DNA of 43,091 bases from Winogradskyella sp. Lineage in GTDB: Bacteria; Bacteroidota; Bacteroidia; Flavobacteriales; Flavobacteriaceae. A model generated the notes under the pieces. The model was not told the DNA's origin, did no database searches, and saw nothing but the letters and a program-made list of their open reading frames with translations. The position numbers were made by a program, and so were the translations under genes. Where the stretch lies: positions 1-43,091 of the forward strand of contig NZ_JABSST010000011.1 of NCBI RefSeq assembly GCF_013213975.1, written 5' to 3'. Below, piece after piece: positions 34,205 through 42,990 of the stretch; position 1 is the stretch's first letter, and each line of letters begins with the position of its first letter.

Positions 34205-36115
34205 CTACTTCTGATATTTAAAGGCCACCATACCTAATGGTGGAATATCAATTTCAATAGAATTATCTCTGAATTGCCATGGGTTATTTTTAGTCGTCTG
34301 CATTTTATTCTTATAAGCTCCAGAACCAAAATATTTTTTGAGATCACTATTAAAAACTTCCTTGAGCTTACCATCACGTGGCACACCCATTTTATAGTTT
34401 TCTCTTGGTACTGGTGTCATATTACAAGCAATCACTAAATCATTCGCAAAATCATATCCTTTTCTAATGTAAACTAAAACAGAATTCTCATTGTCATTAT
34501 AATCAATCCATTCAAATCCTTCGCCTGTAAACTGTTTTTCATACAAAGCAGGCTCACTTTTGTATAGTTTATTCAAGTCTTTTATTAACGTTTGTACACC
34601 TTTGTGTGGTTCGTATTGTAGTAAATGCCAATCTAGGCTCTGTTGGAAATTCCATTCCTCACTTTGACCAAACTCAGCACCTTGAAAAAGCAGGTTTGTA
34701 CCTGGATGTGTAAACATATATGAGTACAAAAGTCTTAAATTCGCAAAGCGTTGCCACTCATCTCCTGGCATACGACCCAAAATTGAATGCTTTCCATAAA
34801 CCACCTCATCATGACTTAATGGTAGCATAAAGTTTTCGGTAAATGCATAAGTCATGCTAAAGGTCAAATCGTTTTGGTGATGTTTACGATAAATTGGTTC
34901 TTTTGCAAAATACTGTAGGGTATCATGCATCCAACCCATCATCCACTTCATGCCAAAGCCTAAACCTCCGATGTAAGTTGGTTTAGAAACCATTGGGAAA
35001 GATGTTGATTCTTCAGCAATGGTTTGCACATCTGGAAATGCACTATAAACAGCTTCATTCATCTCGCGCATAAACGCAATAGCTTCTAAATTTTCTCGTC
35101 CTCCAAACATATTTGGTTCCCATTCTCCATCTTCTCTACTGTAGTCTAAAAACAGCATTGAAGCAACAGCATCTACACGTAAACCATCCGCATGATATTG
35201 ATCTAACCAAAAAATAGCATTACTGATAAGAAATGATTTAACCTCATTTCGGCCATAATTAAAAATTAGACTTTTCCAGTCGGGATGGTATCCTTTTCTT
35301 CGATCTGGGTGCTCGTATAAAGCAGATCCATCAAAGAATCCTAATCCATGTGCATCTTCTGGAAAATGTGACGGCACCCAATCGAGTATAATACCTATAT
35401 CATTCTGGTGCAGTTTATCCACCAATATTTTAAAATCTTCAGGATATCCAAAACGTGAAGTTGGCGCAAAATAGCCCGTAAGCTGGTAGCCCCAAGATGG
35501 ATCGTAAGGATATTCCATTATTGGCATTAACTCCACATGCGTAAAATTCATGTCCTTCACATAAGACACCAAATCATCAGCTAACTCCTCATAGGTGAGA
35601 AAACGATTTTCTTCTACTTTTTTCTTCCAAGATCCTAAGTGTACTTCGTAGACTGAAAAAGGTGCATCTAAAGCATTGTGCTTTTCACGCTTTTTCATCC
35701 ATTTATTGTCCTTCCACTTGTAACTGTCATCCCATACAATCGAAGCTGTTTTTGGAGGATGTTCACATCGTCTTGCGTAAGGATCCGCCTTCTCGGTTTT
35801 TATATCGTTATGATGGCTATGGATTTTGTATTTATAAACGTTGCCTTTACCAACTCCAGGTATAAAACCTTCCCAAATACCACTTCCATCCCAACGCACA
35901 TTTAGCTTATGGTCTCCTTCTAGCCAAAAGTTAAAATCACCAATTACCGAAACTGATTTAGCACTAGGTGCCCATACTGCAAAATACGTACCTTCTACTC
36001 CATCAACAGTGGTGATGTGTGATCCAAATTTTTCATACAGTCGGTAATGCTTTCCTGATTTAAATAAATTAATATCAAAATCTGTAAATAAACTATGTAC
36101 TTTAACTTCTGCCAT
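34205..36115 (-). CDS. glgB: 1,4-alpha-glucan branching enzyme
   Basis: A 636-residue GH13 enzyme that makes alpha-1,6 branches in glycogen. It has an N-terminal CBM48-type domain (about 20-115, GTYFAVWAPSAKSVSVIGDFN) and the GH13 barrel with HVELMPIMEYPYDPSWGYQ, the nucleophile Asp315 in DGLRVDAVASML, the acid/base Glu368 in TIAEESTSFP and Asp436 in LPLSHDEVV, then a C-terminal beta domain. All catalytic residues are present and the length is normal for the form without a second N-terminal domain. The start is 6 bases after the maltokinase stop, so it belongs to the glgE operon. Confidence 0.97.
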   Translation of the reverse strand: MAEVKVHSLFTDFDINLFKSGKHYRLYEKFGSHITTVDGVEGTYFAVWAPSAKSVSVIGDFNFWLEGDHKLNVRWDGSGIWEGFIPGVGKGNVYKYKIHSHHNDIKTEKADPYARRCEHPPKTASIVWDDSYKWKDNKWMKKREKHNALDAPFSVYEVHLGSWKKKVEENRFLTYEELADDLVSYVKDMNFTHVELMPIMEYPYDPSWGYQLTGYFAPTSRFGYPEDFKILVDKLHQNDIGIILDWVPSHFPEDAHGLGFFDGSALYEHPDRRKGYHPDWKSLIFNYGRNEVKSFLISNAIFWLDQYHADGLRVDAVASMLFLDYSREDGEWEPNMFGGRENLEAIAFMREMNEAVYSAFPDVQTIAEESTSFPMVSKPTYIGGLGFGMKWMMGWMHDTLQYFAKEPIYRKHHQNDLTFSMTYAFTENFMLPLSHDEVVYGKHSILGRMPGDEWQRFANLRLLYSYMFTHPGTNLLFQGAEFGQSEEWNFQQSLDWHLLQYEPHKGVQTLIKDLNKLYKSEPALYEKQFTGEGFEWIDYNDNENSVLVYIRKGYDFANDLVIACNMTPVPRENYKMGVPRDGKLKEVFNSDLKKYFGSGAYKNKMQTTKNNPWQFRDNSIEIDIPPLGMVAFKYQK

Positions 36116-36121
36116 AAATCT

Positions 36122-37756
36122 TTAGTGGTTGATAATATTTGAAATTCCTTTTAAAGGAATCACAGCCCATTGCGGACGAGAGTTTAGTTCATAACCCAAC
36201 TCATATACTGCCTTTTCTAACATCGAATACTTTAATAAGAAAATACGCTCTTGGTTATAGCCAATATTGATATTTGCGTTTTGAATTTCTGTAACATATG
36301 TGCCTAAAAACACATTTTTGAGATAGCGATATAAGACCTCGCCTGCATCAAACAACTGATCTTGAGTATGCTTATAATTCTTCAGATTATTAAATATTGT
36401 GGCATATATCGCGTAATGGAAGGACCTAAATAAACCAGCTACATCTTTAAGTGGTGGTTGTTTTACTTTTCGATCTCTAATGGTACTTTCCGGCTCACCT
36501 TCAAAATCTAAAATATAAAAATCATCATTTTGTACTAAGACCTGTCCTAAATGGTAATCGCCATGCACACGTAGTCTTTCACCCTTAAGTTTGGTCCAAT
36601 CAAAATCTACAAACCGCTTTCTAATTTCATTTTTTTTCTCCAGAAATTCCTGAGCCAATTCTAAAGCCAATCCGTCTAACTTATGTAAATTATTTTCTAC
36701 AGCATTAAGACGATTCTGAAATTGATACAGTAATCGGTTTTTTAACCAAACCGTATAGTCACCATTAAAACGTGTTGGTGTAAACGCAGTGTCCTCAAAT
36801 TCAGAACCTAAAGCAATATGCATCTCTGCAGTACGCTTGGCTAATGTTTGAACTTTTGTAAATACATTAAGTCCTACCCAATCAATAATTTGAGGGGAAA
36901 TGTCTCTAATCGTCATGCGCTCAAAGCGATTAGCGATTGGTAAGGCTTCTATATTTATGTTCTTATATTCTAAATTAGAAAACACCTTATGTAATTCCTT
37001 GAGCATATAATCCCAGGCGTCGCCTTCATTAGGAACCATTTCGTTCATTAAGGCAATAGTTATATTGGTGTTTTCTTGATCTTTTATTTGCATACTACCT
37101 AAGTAGGCAGGTGTATTTTTAAAGTCTTTCTTTTCTGATAAGAAACGACTCATTTCATAGTCTGGATTTCGATCTGCATAAATGCGTCTGAAGAACTTTA
37201 ATACAAACTTATCATTATAGATAATAGATGTATTGCTTTGTTCTAAGCCCATAAACCTTGATGATTTGTATTTACAATCTTTCAGTAAAGAACTTCGTTT
37301 ATATTGAACTCGTGTTCGGTCTTTTGGCACAGCTGTTAAAATACGCTCAAAAACAACACGCCTAAAGGCTTCCAAATTGATGGCATCTATAATATAGCCT
37401 TCCTGACTTTGAATACTTATTGGTAAAATACGATCATCTTGCGCAAAGCTCTCATCGGAAACAAAGGCAATTGGCAAAAAGTAATGCTGATAAAATGCTT
37501 CATAGAAATTAACCTCTAAAATAAGGCCATAATACACTTCTTCATTCTGCTGAATTCTGAAGTATTCTGATAATTCGATGTATTTAAGTTTACTCGATTT
37601 ACCACCATACCAGCGTTGTTTGGTAATATACTTTTCAAGTACATCAGATAAAAATGTCTTTACAAAATCCTCATTTTCCATTAATTCTTCCCACCTCACA
37701 TCAAAATTGAATGGCGTCGTAGGATTAATGATAGTGTTGGACTTTTTCTTTGACAT
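36122..37756 (-). CDS. mak: Maltokinase (Mak/Pep2-like)
   Basis: A 544-residue kinase that converts maltose plus ATP to maltose 1-phosphate, the GlgE substrate. The N-cap shows the family's ITKQRWYGGKSSKLKYIEL (about 45-62), and the aminoglycoside-phosphotransferase-like lobe has the catalytic HGDYHLGQVLV (Asp400) and the metal-binding ILDFEGEP (Asp417). It is a free-standing kinase; in many bacteria it is fused to or next to trehalose synthase, which is absent here. The start codon abuts the glgE stop with no gap, and glgB follows after 6 bases, so all three are coupled. Some GlgE-cluster maltokinases are annotated as trehalose synthase because of the fused relatives; no GH13 domain is present here. 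Confidence 0.92.
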   Translation of the reverse strand: MSKKKSNTIINPTTPFNFDVRWEELMENEDFVKTFLSDVLEKYITKQRWYGGKSSKLKYIELSEYFRIQQNEEVYYGLILEVNFYEAFYQHYFLPIAFVSDESFAQDDRILPISIQSQEGYIIDAINLEAFRRVVFERILTAVPKDRTRVQYKRSSLLKDCKYKSSRFMGLEQSNTSIIYNDKFVLKFFRRIYADRNPDYEMSRFLSEKKDFKNTPAYLGSMQIKDQENTNITIALMNEMVPNEGDAWDYMLKELHKVFSNLEYKNINIEALPIANRFERMTIRDISPQIIDWVGLNVFTKVQTLAKRTAEMHIALGSEFEDTAFTPTRFNGDYTVWLKNRLLYQFQNRLNAVENNLHKLDGLALELAQEFLEKKNEIRKRFVDFDWTKLKGERLRVHGDYHLGQVLVQNDDFYILDFEGEPESTIRDRKVKQPPLKDVAGLFRSFHYAIYATIFNNLKNYKHTQDQLFDAGEVLYRYLKNVFLGTYVTEIQNANINIGYNQERIFLLKYSMLEKAVYELGYELNSRPQWAVIPLKGISNIINH

Positions 37757-39697
37757 CTATTTATTTATTTTGAAAATATGAAATGGTAAAGTTGGGTGTA
37801 ACTCTACAAAATTCCACTCATTGTGCCAGTTATAACTACTTCCAGTAACAAGATCACTCACTGTAATTTGCTGACCTTCATGAACACCCAGATCCGATAA
37901 TGGTAATTGAACTGTTCCTTGTTGCATGTAATAATGCTCTAAGCTTACAATAATTAATAACTCGTCCGTTTTGGCATCATTCCATTTGTAAAAAGCTATT
38001 AAGTTGTCATTTTCAATATGACAGAACTTAATATTATTGGTTTGTTGTAAAGCTTCATGCTCATGTCTAATAGCATTGACCTTTGAAATAATTGAAGTCA
38101 ATTTGTTCTGAACGGTCCAATCATAATGCTTTACCTCAAATTTCTCAGACATATAATACTCTTCCTTACCAGGAATTGCCTCGTCGATCTGCTGTTCGAA
38201 TACAGGTCCATAAATACCAATATTTGAGCTTAGTGTTGCGGCCAAAACGTAGCGCTGAATGTATTTTGATTCATTGGCACCTTGCAAATGGTAAGGATTT
38301 ATGTCTGGTGTATTTGGCCAAAAATTAGGTCGCATGTATTCACGCTGATCAGATTCCGTCAGTTCGGTCATATACTCAATGAGCTCATGCTTGGTATTAC
38401 GCCAAGTAAAATAGGTATACGACTGTGTATAGCCTTGCTTAGCCAACTGTTGCATTACCTTTGGTTTAGTAAAGGCCTCAGCTAAGAAAATCACATCAGG
38501 ATGTTTCTTTTTAACCTCTGATATCGCCCAGTTCCAAAAATAGTAAGGTTTAGTATGTGGATTATCTACTCTAAATACATTAATACCACAATCTTTTATC
38601 CAATAAAGTAGAATATCAAGGCACTCTCTCCAAAGGTTCTTGTAATCTTTGCTTTCCCAATAGATTGGTAATATATCTTGGTACTTTTTTGGTGGATTCT
38701 CTGCGTATTGAACCGTGCCGTCTGGACGCCATTTAAACCATTCAGGGTTTGATTTTACCCATGGATGGTCAGGTGCCGCTTGTAAGGCATAATCCATAGC
38801 AACTTCAATTCCTAAATCCTTTGCTTTCTCAACAAGTATTTTAAAATCCTCAACAGTTCCTAGTTGTGGGTGAATATCTTTATGACCTCCATGCTTAGAT
38901 CCAATTCCCCAGGCCGATCCTGAGTCACCTTCCTTAGCATCTGTTGTATTATTTCTTCCTTTACGGTTTACTTCACCTATAGGATGCACAGGCGGAAAAT
39001 ACAAAGTATCAAATCCCATTTCAGCAATACGAGGTAGTAAACGCACACAGTCTTTAAAGGTGCCATGTTGGCCTTCGGTCTCAGAAGATGATCGTGGAAA
39101 GAACTCATACCAAGTACTAAATAAGGCTTTCTTTCGATCTACATATACTTGATATTCCTGTGTTTCATTCGCAAGATCCTTCTGGGGATATTTAAAGAAA
39201 ATTTCTCGCAATTTTAATGATATAGCTTCAACTATTGCTTTTTCATATTTACCTTCATCCCCAAAACAGTCTATACAATATTTCAAATATTGCTCTTCTT
39301 CTTTTGAAGCGCTTTTAAGCATTGGCTTTATGTAAGTGATACCTTCTAATAATTCAGACTTAACATGCTGATTGTCGTCAATCTTTCTTTCTATACCATG
39401 TTGCCAATTAAGCGCATGATCTACCCAACCTTGAACTTTATAACTATAAAAACCTTGCTTAGTAACCGTAAAAGTGGTGCGCCATTCATCATTAACAACA
39501 TGATGCATTCTAGCCTCACTCCATTTACGCTCCTTTTCATGCTTAAATAACACTGAAGCTGCAATGACGTCATGGCCATCTACCAAAATATGTGCATCTA
39601 CATTAATTATTTCGTTTACAATACGCTTTATGAAAAACTCTCCACCGTTAATTTGAGGATTAACAGCATCAATTACAACTCGTCTTTGGTTCAGCAT
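37757..39697 (-). CDS. glgE: Alpha-1,4-glucan:maltose-1-phosphate maltosyltransferase
   Basis: A 646-residue GH13_3 enzyme that adds the maltosyl unit of maltose 1-phosphate to the non-reducing end of alpha-1,4-glucan, releasing phosphate. Features: the N-terminal beta domain opening RRVVIDAVNPQINGGEFFIK, a helical insert, YEFFPRSS, the segment GFDTLYFPPVHPIGEVNRKG, and the active site: nucleophile Asp378 in VFRVDNPHTKP, acid/base Glu407 in FLAEAFTKP, and Asp465 in PNTPDINPYHL. The spacing of 29 between the first two equals that of Streptomyces GlgE (Asp394/Glu423). The RVDNPHTKP motif separates GlgE from ordinary amylases. A 126-base gap separates it from glgC; maltokinase follows without a gap. 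Confidence 0.96.
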   Translation of the reverse strand: MLNQRRVVIDAVNPQINGGEFFIKRIVNEIINVDAHILVDGHDVIAASVLFKHEKERKWSEARMHHVVNDEWRTTFTVTKQGFYSYKVQGWVDHALNWQHGIERKIDDNQHVKSELLEGITYIKPMLKSASKEEEQYLKYCIDCFGDEGKYEKAIVEAISLKLREIFFKYPQKDLANETQEYQVYVDRKKALFSTWYEFFPRSSSETEGQHGTFKDCVRLLPRIAEMGFDTLYFPPVHPIGEVNRKGRNNTTDAKEGDSGSAWGIGSKHGGHKDIHPQLGTVEDFKILVEKAKDLGIEVAMDYALQAAPDHPWVKSNPEWFKWRPDGTVQYAENPPKKYQDILPIYWESKDYKNLWRECLDILLYWIKDCGINVFRVDNPHTKPYYFWNWAISEVKKKHPDVIFLAEAFTKPKVMQQLAKQGYTQSYTYFTWRNTKHELIEYMTELTESDQREYMRPNFWPNTPDINPYHLQGANESKYIQRYVLAATLSSNIGIYGPVFEQQIDEAIPGKEEYYMSEKFEVKHYDWTVQNKLTSIISKVNAIRHEHEALQQTNNIKFCHIENDNLIAFYKWNDAKTDELLIIVSLEHYYMQQGTVQLPLSDLGVHEGQQITVSDLVTGSSYNWHNEWNFVELHPTLPFHIFKINK

Positions 39698-39823
39698 TTT
39701 TATGGATAAATGTTAATTACGTTGCGAAATTACTATAGAATTGGAATATAAAAAATAGATTGTTTCTCGTAGAACAACTACAACGTTATAATTTGATAAC
39801 TCTTTAAAAAACAATTAAATAAT

Positions 39824-41092
39824 CTATTGAATTATGGTTTTAGATGGAATAATAGCATCTTTTTTAACAACGACAATACCATCTTTTATAAAGTAGGTAT
39901 CAGTCTCTGTATCTTCTAAATGCTTCCCTCCGTTAATTCTTACGTCATCACCAATTCTACAGTTTTTATCGAGGATAACATTTTTGATAAAGCATCGCTC
40001 ACCGATTCCCATAAATATTTTAATCTTCTTTTCTTGAACCTCTTCTAAGGATTCATAATGATCATTACCCATCATATAACAGTTAATCACTGTCGACTCA
40101 GCGCCTATACGCGACCGAATTCCTATCACAGAGCGTTCAATCTTAGCGGCATGAATAATACTTCCCTCCGAAATTACCGTTCTATCTAAAAGTGTCCCAG
40201 AGATTTTTGAAGTAGGCAAAATTCTTGCGTTGGTATATACACGTTGGTTGTTGTCGTACAGATTAAACTTTGGAATTTCGTCTGTTAAACCTAAATTGGC
40301 TTCAAAGAAGGAATCAATATTCCCAATATCAGTCCAGTAGCCTTCAAACTGATAACTTAAAGTTTTATGCTTTTCAATAGCATCTGGAATGATCTCCTTA
40401 CCAAAATCTACTCTATCAGGTTCCTTCATTAATTCCACTAATAAGTCTTTATTAAAGATATAGATTCCCATTGATGCTAAATAATGTCGTCCTTCATTTT
40501 TCATATCGTCACTAACTGGCGATGTCCAATCTGGTAACAATGATGCATCTGGTTTTTCGATAAAAGACCTTATGATATTATTTTCGTCCGTTTTCAATAT
40601 ACCAAATGCTGTTGCATCTTTAGCATTAACGGGTTGTGTTGCTATTGATATCGCTGCACCGCTTTCAATATGTGCTGAAATCATCTTGTTAAAATCCATT
40701 TGATACAGCTGATCTCCAGAAAGTATCAGAACATATTCAAAATCATGCTGTAATACATGATGCATACTCTGCCTTACAGCATCGGCTGTACCTTGAAACC
40801 ACTTATCACTATTAATGGTTTGCTCAGCAGCCAAAACATCTACAAAAGCAGAACTAAAAAAACTAAAATGGTACGTGTTTTTAATGTGCCTATTTAATGA
40901 AGCAGAGTTAAACTGAGTTAACACATACATTCTTTTTATGTCTGAATTAATACAGTTAGAAATTGGGATATCAACCAAACGATACTTTCCCGCAATTGGT
41001 ACTGCTGGTTTTGATCTGTTTTCTGTTAATGGATATAATCGAGACCCTTGACCTCCCCCTAAAATAATGGATATGACTTTGTCGTTAATCAT
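39824..41092 (-). CDS. glgC: Glucose-1-phosphate adenylyltransferase (ADP-glucose pyrophosphorylase)
   Basis: A 422-residue enzyme that makes ADP-glucose from glucose 1-phosphate and ATP. I set the start at 41092 (MINDKVISIILGGGQGSRL), not the longer in-frame ATG at 41149: this start overlaps the stop of the upstream gene as ATGA (41089-41092), and the nucleotide loop GGGQGSR then falls at residues 12-18 as usual. Other features are SKPAVPIAGKYRLVDIPISNC, WFQGTADAVRQ, the glucose-1-phosphate site region FIEKPD, YWTDIGNIDSFFEANL, and the C-terminal left-handed beta-helix (VISEGSIIHAAKIERSVIG). Translationally coupled to the GT4 synthase that would use its product. Confidence 0.97.
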   Translation of the reverse strand: MINDKVISIILGGGQGSRLYPLTENRSKPAVPIAGKYRLVDIPISNCINSDIKRMYVLTQFNSASLNRHIKNTYHFSFFSSAFVDVLAAEQTINSDKWFQGTADAVRQSMHHVLQHDFEYVLILSGDQLYQMDFNKMISAHIESGAAISIATQPVNAKDATAFGILKTDENNIIRSFIEKPDASLLPDWTSPVSDDMKNEGRHYLASMGIYIFNKDLLVELMKEPDRVDFGKEIIPDAIEKHKTLSYQFEGYWTDIGNIDSFFEANLGLTDEIPKFNLYDNNQRVYTNARILPTSKISGTLLDRTVISEGSIIHAAKIERSVIGIRSRIGAESTVINCYMMGNDHYESLEEVQEKKIKIFMGIGERCFIKNVILDKNCRIGDDVRINGGKHLEDTETDTYFIKDGIVVVKKDAIIPSKTIIQ

Positions 41093-42300
41093 TTGTTGTT
41101 TATTAGTGATTGGTAAATTGATTTTGTTTGTTTTGCAATAGCCTTCCAATCAAAGAATGCTTCTACCCTTTGTCGACCAGCTTTTGCCATTTTATTCCTT
41201 AATGCGTCATCTGCGATAACACGATTTATACCATCTGCTAAGTCACGAGAAAACTGATCTGGATCAACAGGCTCAAATGGTGCTTCATTTTGTTGCGTTA
41301 CATCAATTAACAATCCTGTTTCACCTTCTACCACAACTTCTTTTATACCACCAACTGCACTGGCAACAACAGCGGTTTCACAAGCCATAGCTTCTATATT
41401 AATTATACCGAATGGCTCATATATAGACGGGCAACAAAATACAGAAGCATGAGAATAGAGTTGAATTACATCTTTTTTATTGAGCATTTTATCTATCCAA
41501 AAGATGTTATCTCTATTTTTTGATGCCTCTTCTACAGCATCTTCCATTTCCTTCGCAATTTCTTTTGTATCTGGTGCACCAGCGCAAAGTACAATCTGTG
41601 TTTCAGGATCAATATACTTTACAGCGTTTACTAAATGTATAATACCCTTCTGTCTAGTAATTCGCCCTACAAATAATACGAAAGGTTTATTCTTATCAAT
41701 ACCATAGTGATCTAAAACATCTGTTTCTTTTACCACTGAATACTCTTTAAGATCAATACCATTGTATACAACTTCGACTTTTGATTCATCAACATTAAAA
41801 TGCTTTAATACATCTTCCTTAGTTTCTTGAGAAACCGCAATGAGACAATCGGCCATTTCAATAGCTGTTTTCTCAACCCAAGATGAGGCATCATAGCCGC
41901 TGCCAAGTTGCTCGCGTTTCCAAGGTCGCAGTGGTTCTAAGGAATGTGTAGTAACAACTAAAGGGGCACCATAGCATAACTTTGCCATTATACCTGCAAA
42001 ATGGGAATACCAAGTATGACAATGTACTACATCAGCATCAATTACATCAGCATTCATATGAAGTCCCGTACTTAAGGTTTTGAATACCGATTTTAGTTTA
42101 TCATCGCTATTTTCAAAAAGACCGTCTTCGAAAGGATAACCTGTGACGTTTAAATTAGTTCTTCTTACATTTTGATCGCCAAATGCTCTAACATCAATTT
42201 CCATGAGTTCAGACAGTTCCTTTGCCAAATATTCTACATGAACACCAGCACCGCCGTACACATAAGGTGGAAATTCCCTTGTTAAGAATAATGCCTTCAT
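41089..42300 (-). CDS. glgM: GT4 glucosyltransferase of the GlgM / actinobacterial GlgA type (probable ADP-glucose-dependent maltose-1-phosphate synthase)
   Basis: A 403-residue GT-B enzyme. The start gives MKALFLTREFPPYVYGGAGVHVEY, with YGGAGVHVEYLAKEL (15-29) where GT5 glycogen synthases have KTGGL. Further motifs are HTWYSHFAG (95-103), SLEPLRPWKREQLG (120-133), SSWVEKTA (139-146), VGRITRQKGI (211-220) and the GT4 E-x7-E site EPFGIINIE (295-303). From memory these match Mycobacterium tuberculosis GlgM (Rv1212c) very closely; that protein makes maltose 1-phosphate from ADP-glucose and glucose 1-phosphate. Length (about 400) also fits GT4 rather than GT5 (about 480). First gene of the glucan operon and overlapping glgC by four bases. 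Automated annotation may call it glgA; the GlgM activity is inferred. Confidence 0.88.
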   Translation of the reverse strand: MKALFLTREFPPYVYGGAGVHVEYLAKELSELMEIDVRAFGDQNVRRTNLNVTGYPFEDGLFENSDDKLKSVFKTLSTGLHMNADVIDADVVHCHTWYSHFAGIMAKLCYGAPLVVTTHSLEPLRPWKREQLGSGYDASSWVEKTAIEMADCLIAVSQETKEDVLKHFNVDESKVEVVYNGIDLKEYSVVKETDVLDHYGIDKNKPFVLFVGRITRQKGIIHLVNAVKYIDPETQIVLCAGAPDTKEIAKEMEDAVEEASKNRDNIFWIDKMLNKKDVIQLYSHASVFCCPSIYEPFGIINIEAMACETAVVASAVGGIKEVVVEGETGLLIDVTQQNEAPFEPVDPDQFSRDLADGINRVIADDALRNKMAKAGRQRVEAFFDWKAIAKQTKSIYQSLINNK

Positions 42301-42384
42301 TTAGTTGTTGGTTTTAATTGGATACAAAATAACAAAAGAGGTATTTAAGATAGGGAAAAAAACCTTAATCCTTAACATAAAAAT

Positions 42385-42398
42385 AACCGAAAACGGTT
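42385..42398. promoter_or_regulatory. Palindromic operator-like site between glgM and msrB
   Basis: AACCGAAAACGGTT: 5-bp arms AACCG/CGGTT around AAAA. It shares the 10-base core ACCGAAAACG with the site at 32987-33004. It lies 84 bases before the glgM start and 61 bases before the msrB start, so it could act on either gene. Confidence 0.45.
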
Positions 42399-42459
42399 TA
42401 GTAAGTTTTCGAAATAATCACCGACTATTTACTAGGTTAAAAATTCGTAACTTCATCAC

Positions 42460-42990
42460 ATGAAAAAGATAGTATTTATATTAACAATCGGTATACTTTT
42501 TAGCTGTAATTCAACGGCACAAAAAGGAGAAAAAAAAGAACAGGATATATTTCCTATAAGTAAAACGGATACAGAATGGAAAACATTCCTGAATGAGAAT
42601 GAATATTATGTTCTAAGAAAAGCCGGAACTGAACGAGCGTTTACTGGTAAATATTGGAATAACAAAAAGAAAGGTATTTATTATTCTGCTGCTACAGGTC
42701 AACCATTATTTAGTTCAGAGCACAAATTTAAATCTGGAACTGGATGGCCAAGTTTTTATAAACCAATTGATGACAACGCCATTCTGGAACTTGTAGATAG
42801 AAGTCATGGTATGGTAAGAACCGAAGTGATTGATAGTGGTAGTGGTTCACATTTAGGCCACGTATTTAATGACGGCCCCCCTCCTACAGGACTGAGATAC
42901 TGCATGAATTCTGCTGCATTAATATTTGTTGAAGAAGGAAAAGAATTACCAGAAATTGTTAAGCAATGGCAAGAAAAATTCGAAGAATAA
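42460..42990 (+). CDS. msrB: Peptide-methionine (R)-S-oxide reductase, lipoprotein form
   Basis: A 176-residue MsrB that reduces methionine-R-sulfoxide in proteins. The N terminus is a lipoprotein signal (ILFSC, Cys16), so it works in the periplasm or at an outer membrane face. The MsrB fold begins near residue 58 ([18 protein letters not shown]) and includes [42 protein letters not shown] and the catalytic Cys148 in [10 protein letters not shown]. The two CxxC zinc motifs of many MsrB proteins are absent: the first is replaced by AATG in [11 protein letters not shown]. So it is the zinc-free form. Divergent from the glucan operon across a 159-base region. Confidence 0.95.
   Translation: MKKIVFILTIGILFSCNSTAQKGEKKEQDIFPISKTDTEWKTFLNENEYYVLRKAGTERAFTGKYWNNKKKGIYYSAATGQPLFSSEHKFKSGTGWPSFYKPIDDNAILELVDRSHGMVRTEVIDSGSGSHLGHVFNDGPPPTGLRYCMNSAALIFVEEGKELPEIVKQWQEKFEE

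Noticed and set aside
41093..41149. Longer glgC start
   Set aside because: It extends 61 bases into the upstream synthase gene and adds 19 residues before the conserved nucleotide loop; the ATGA overlap start is better.
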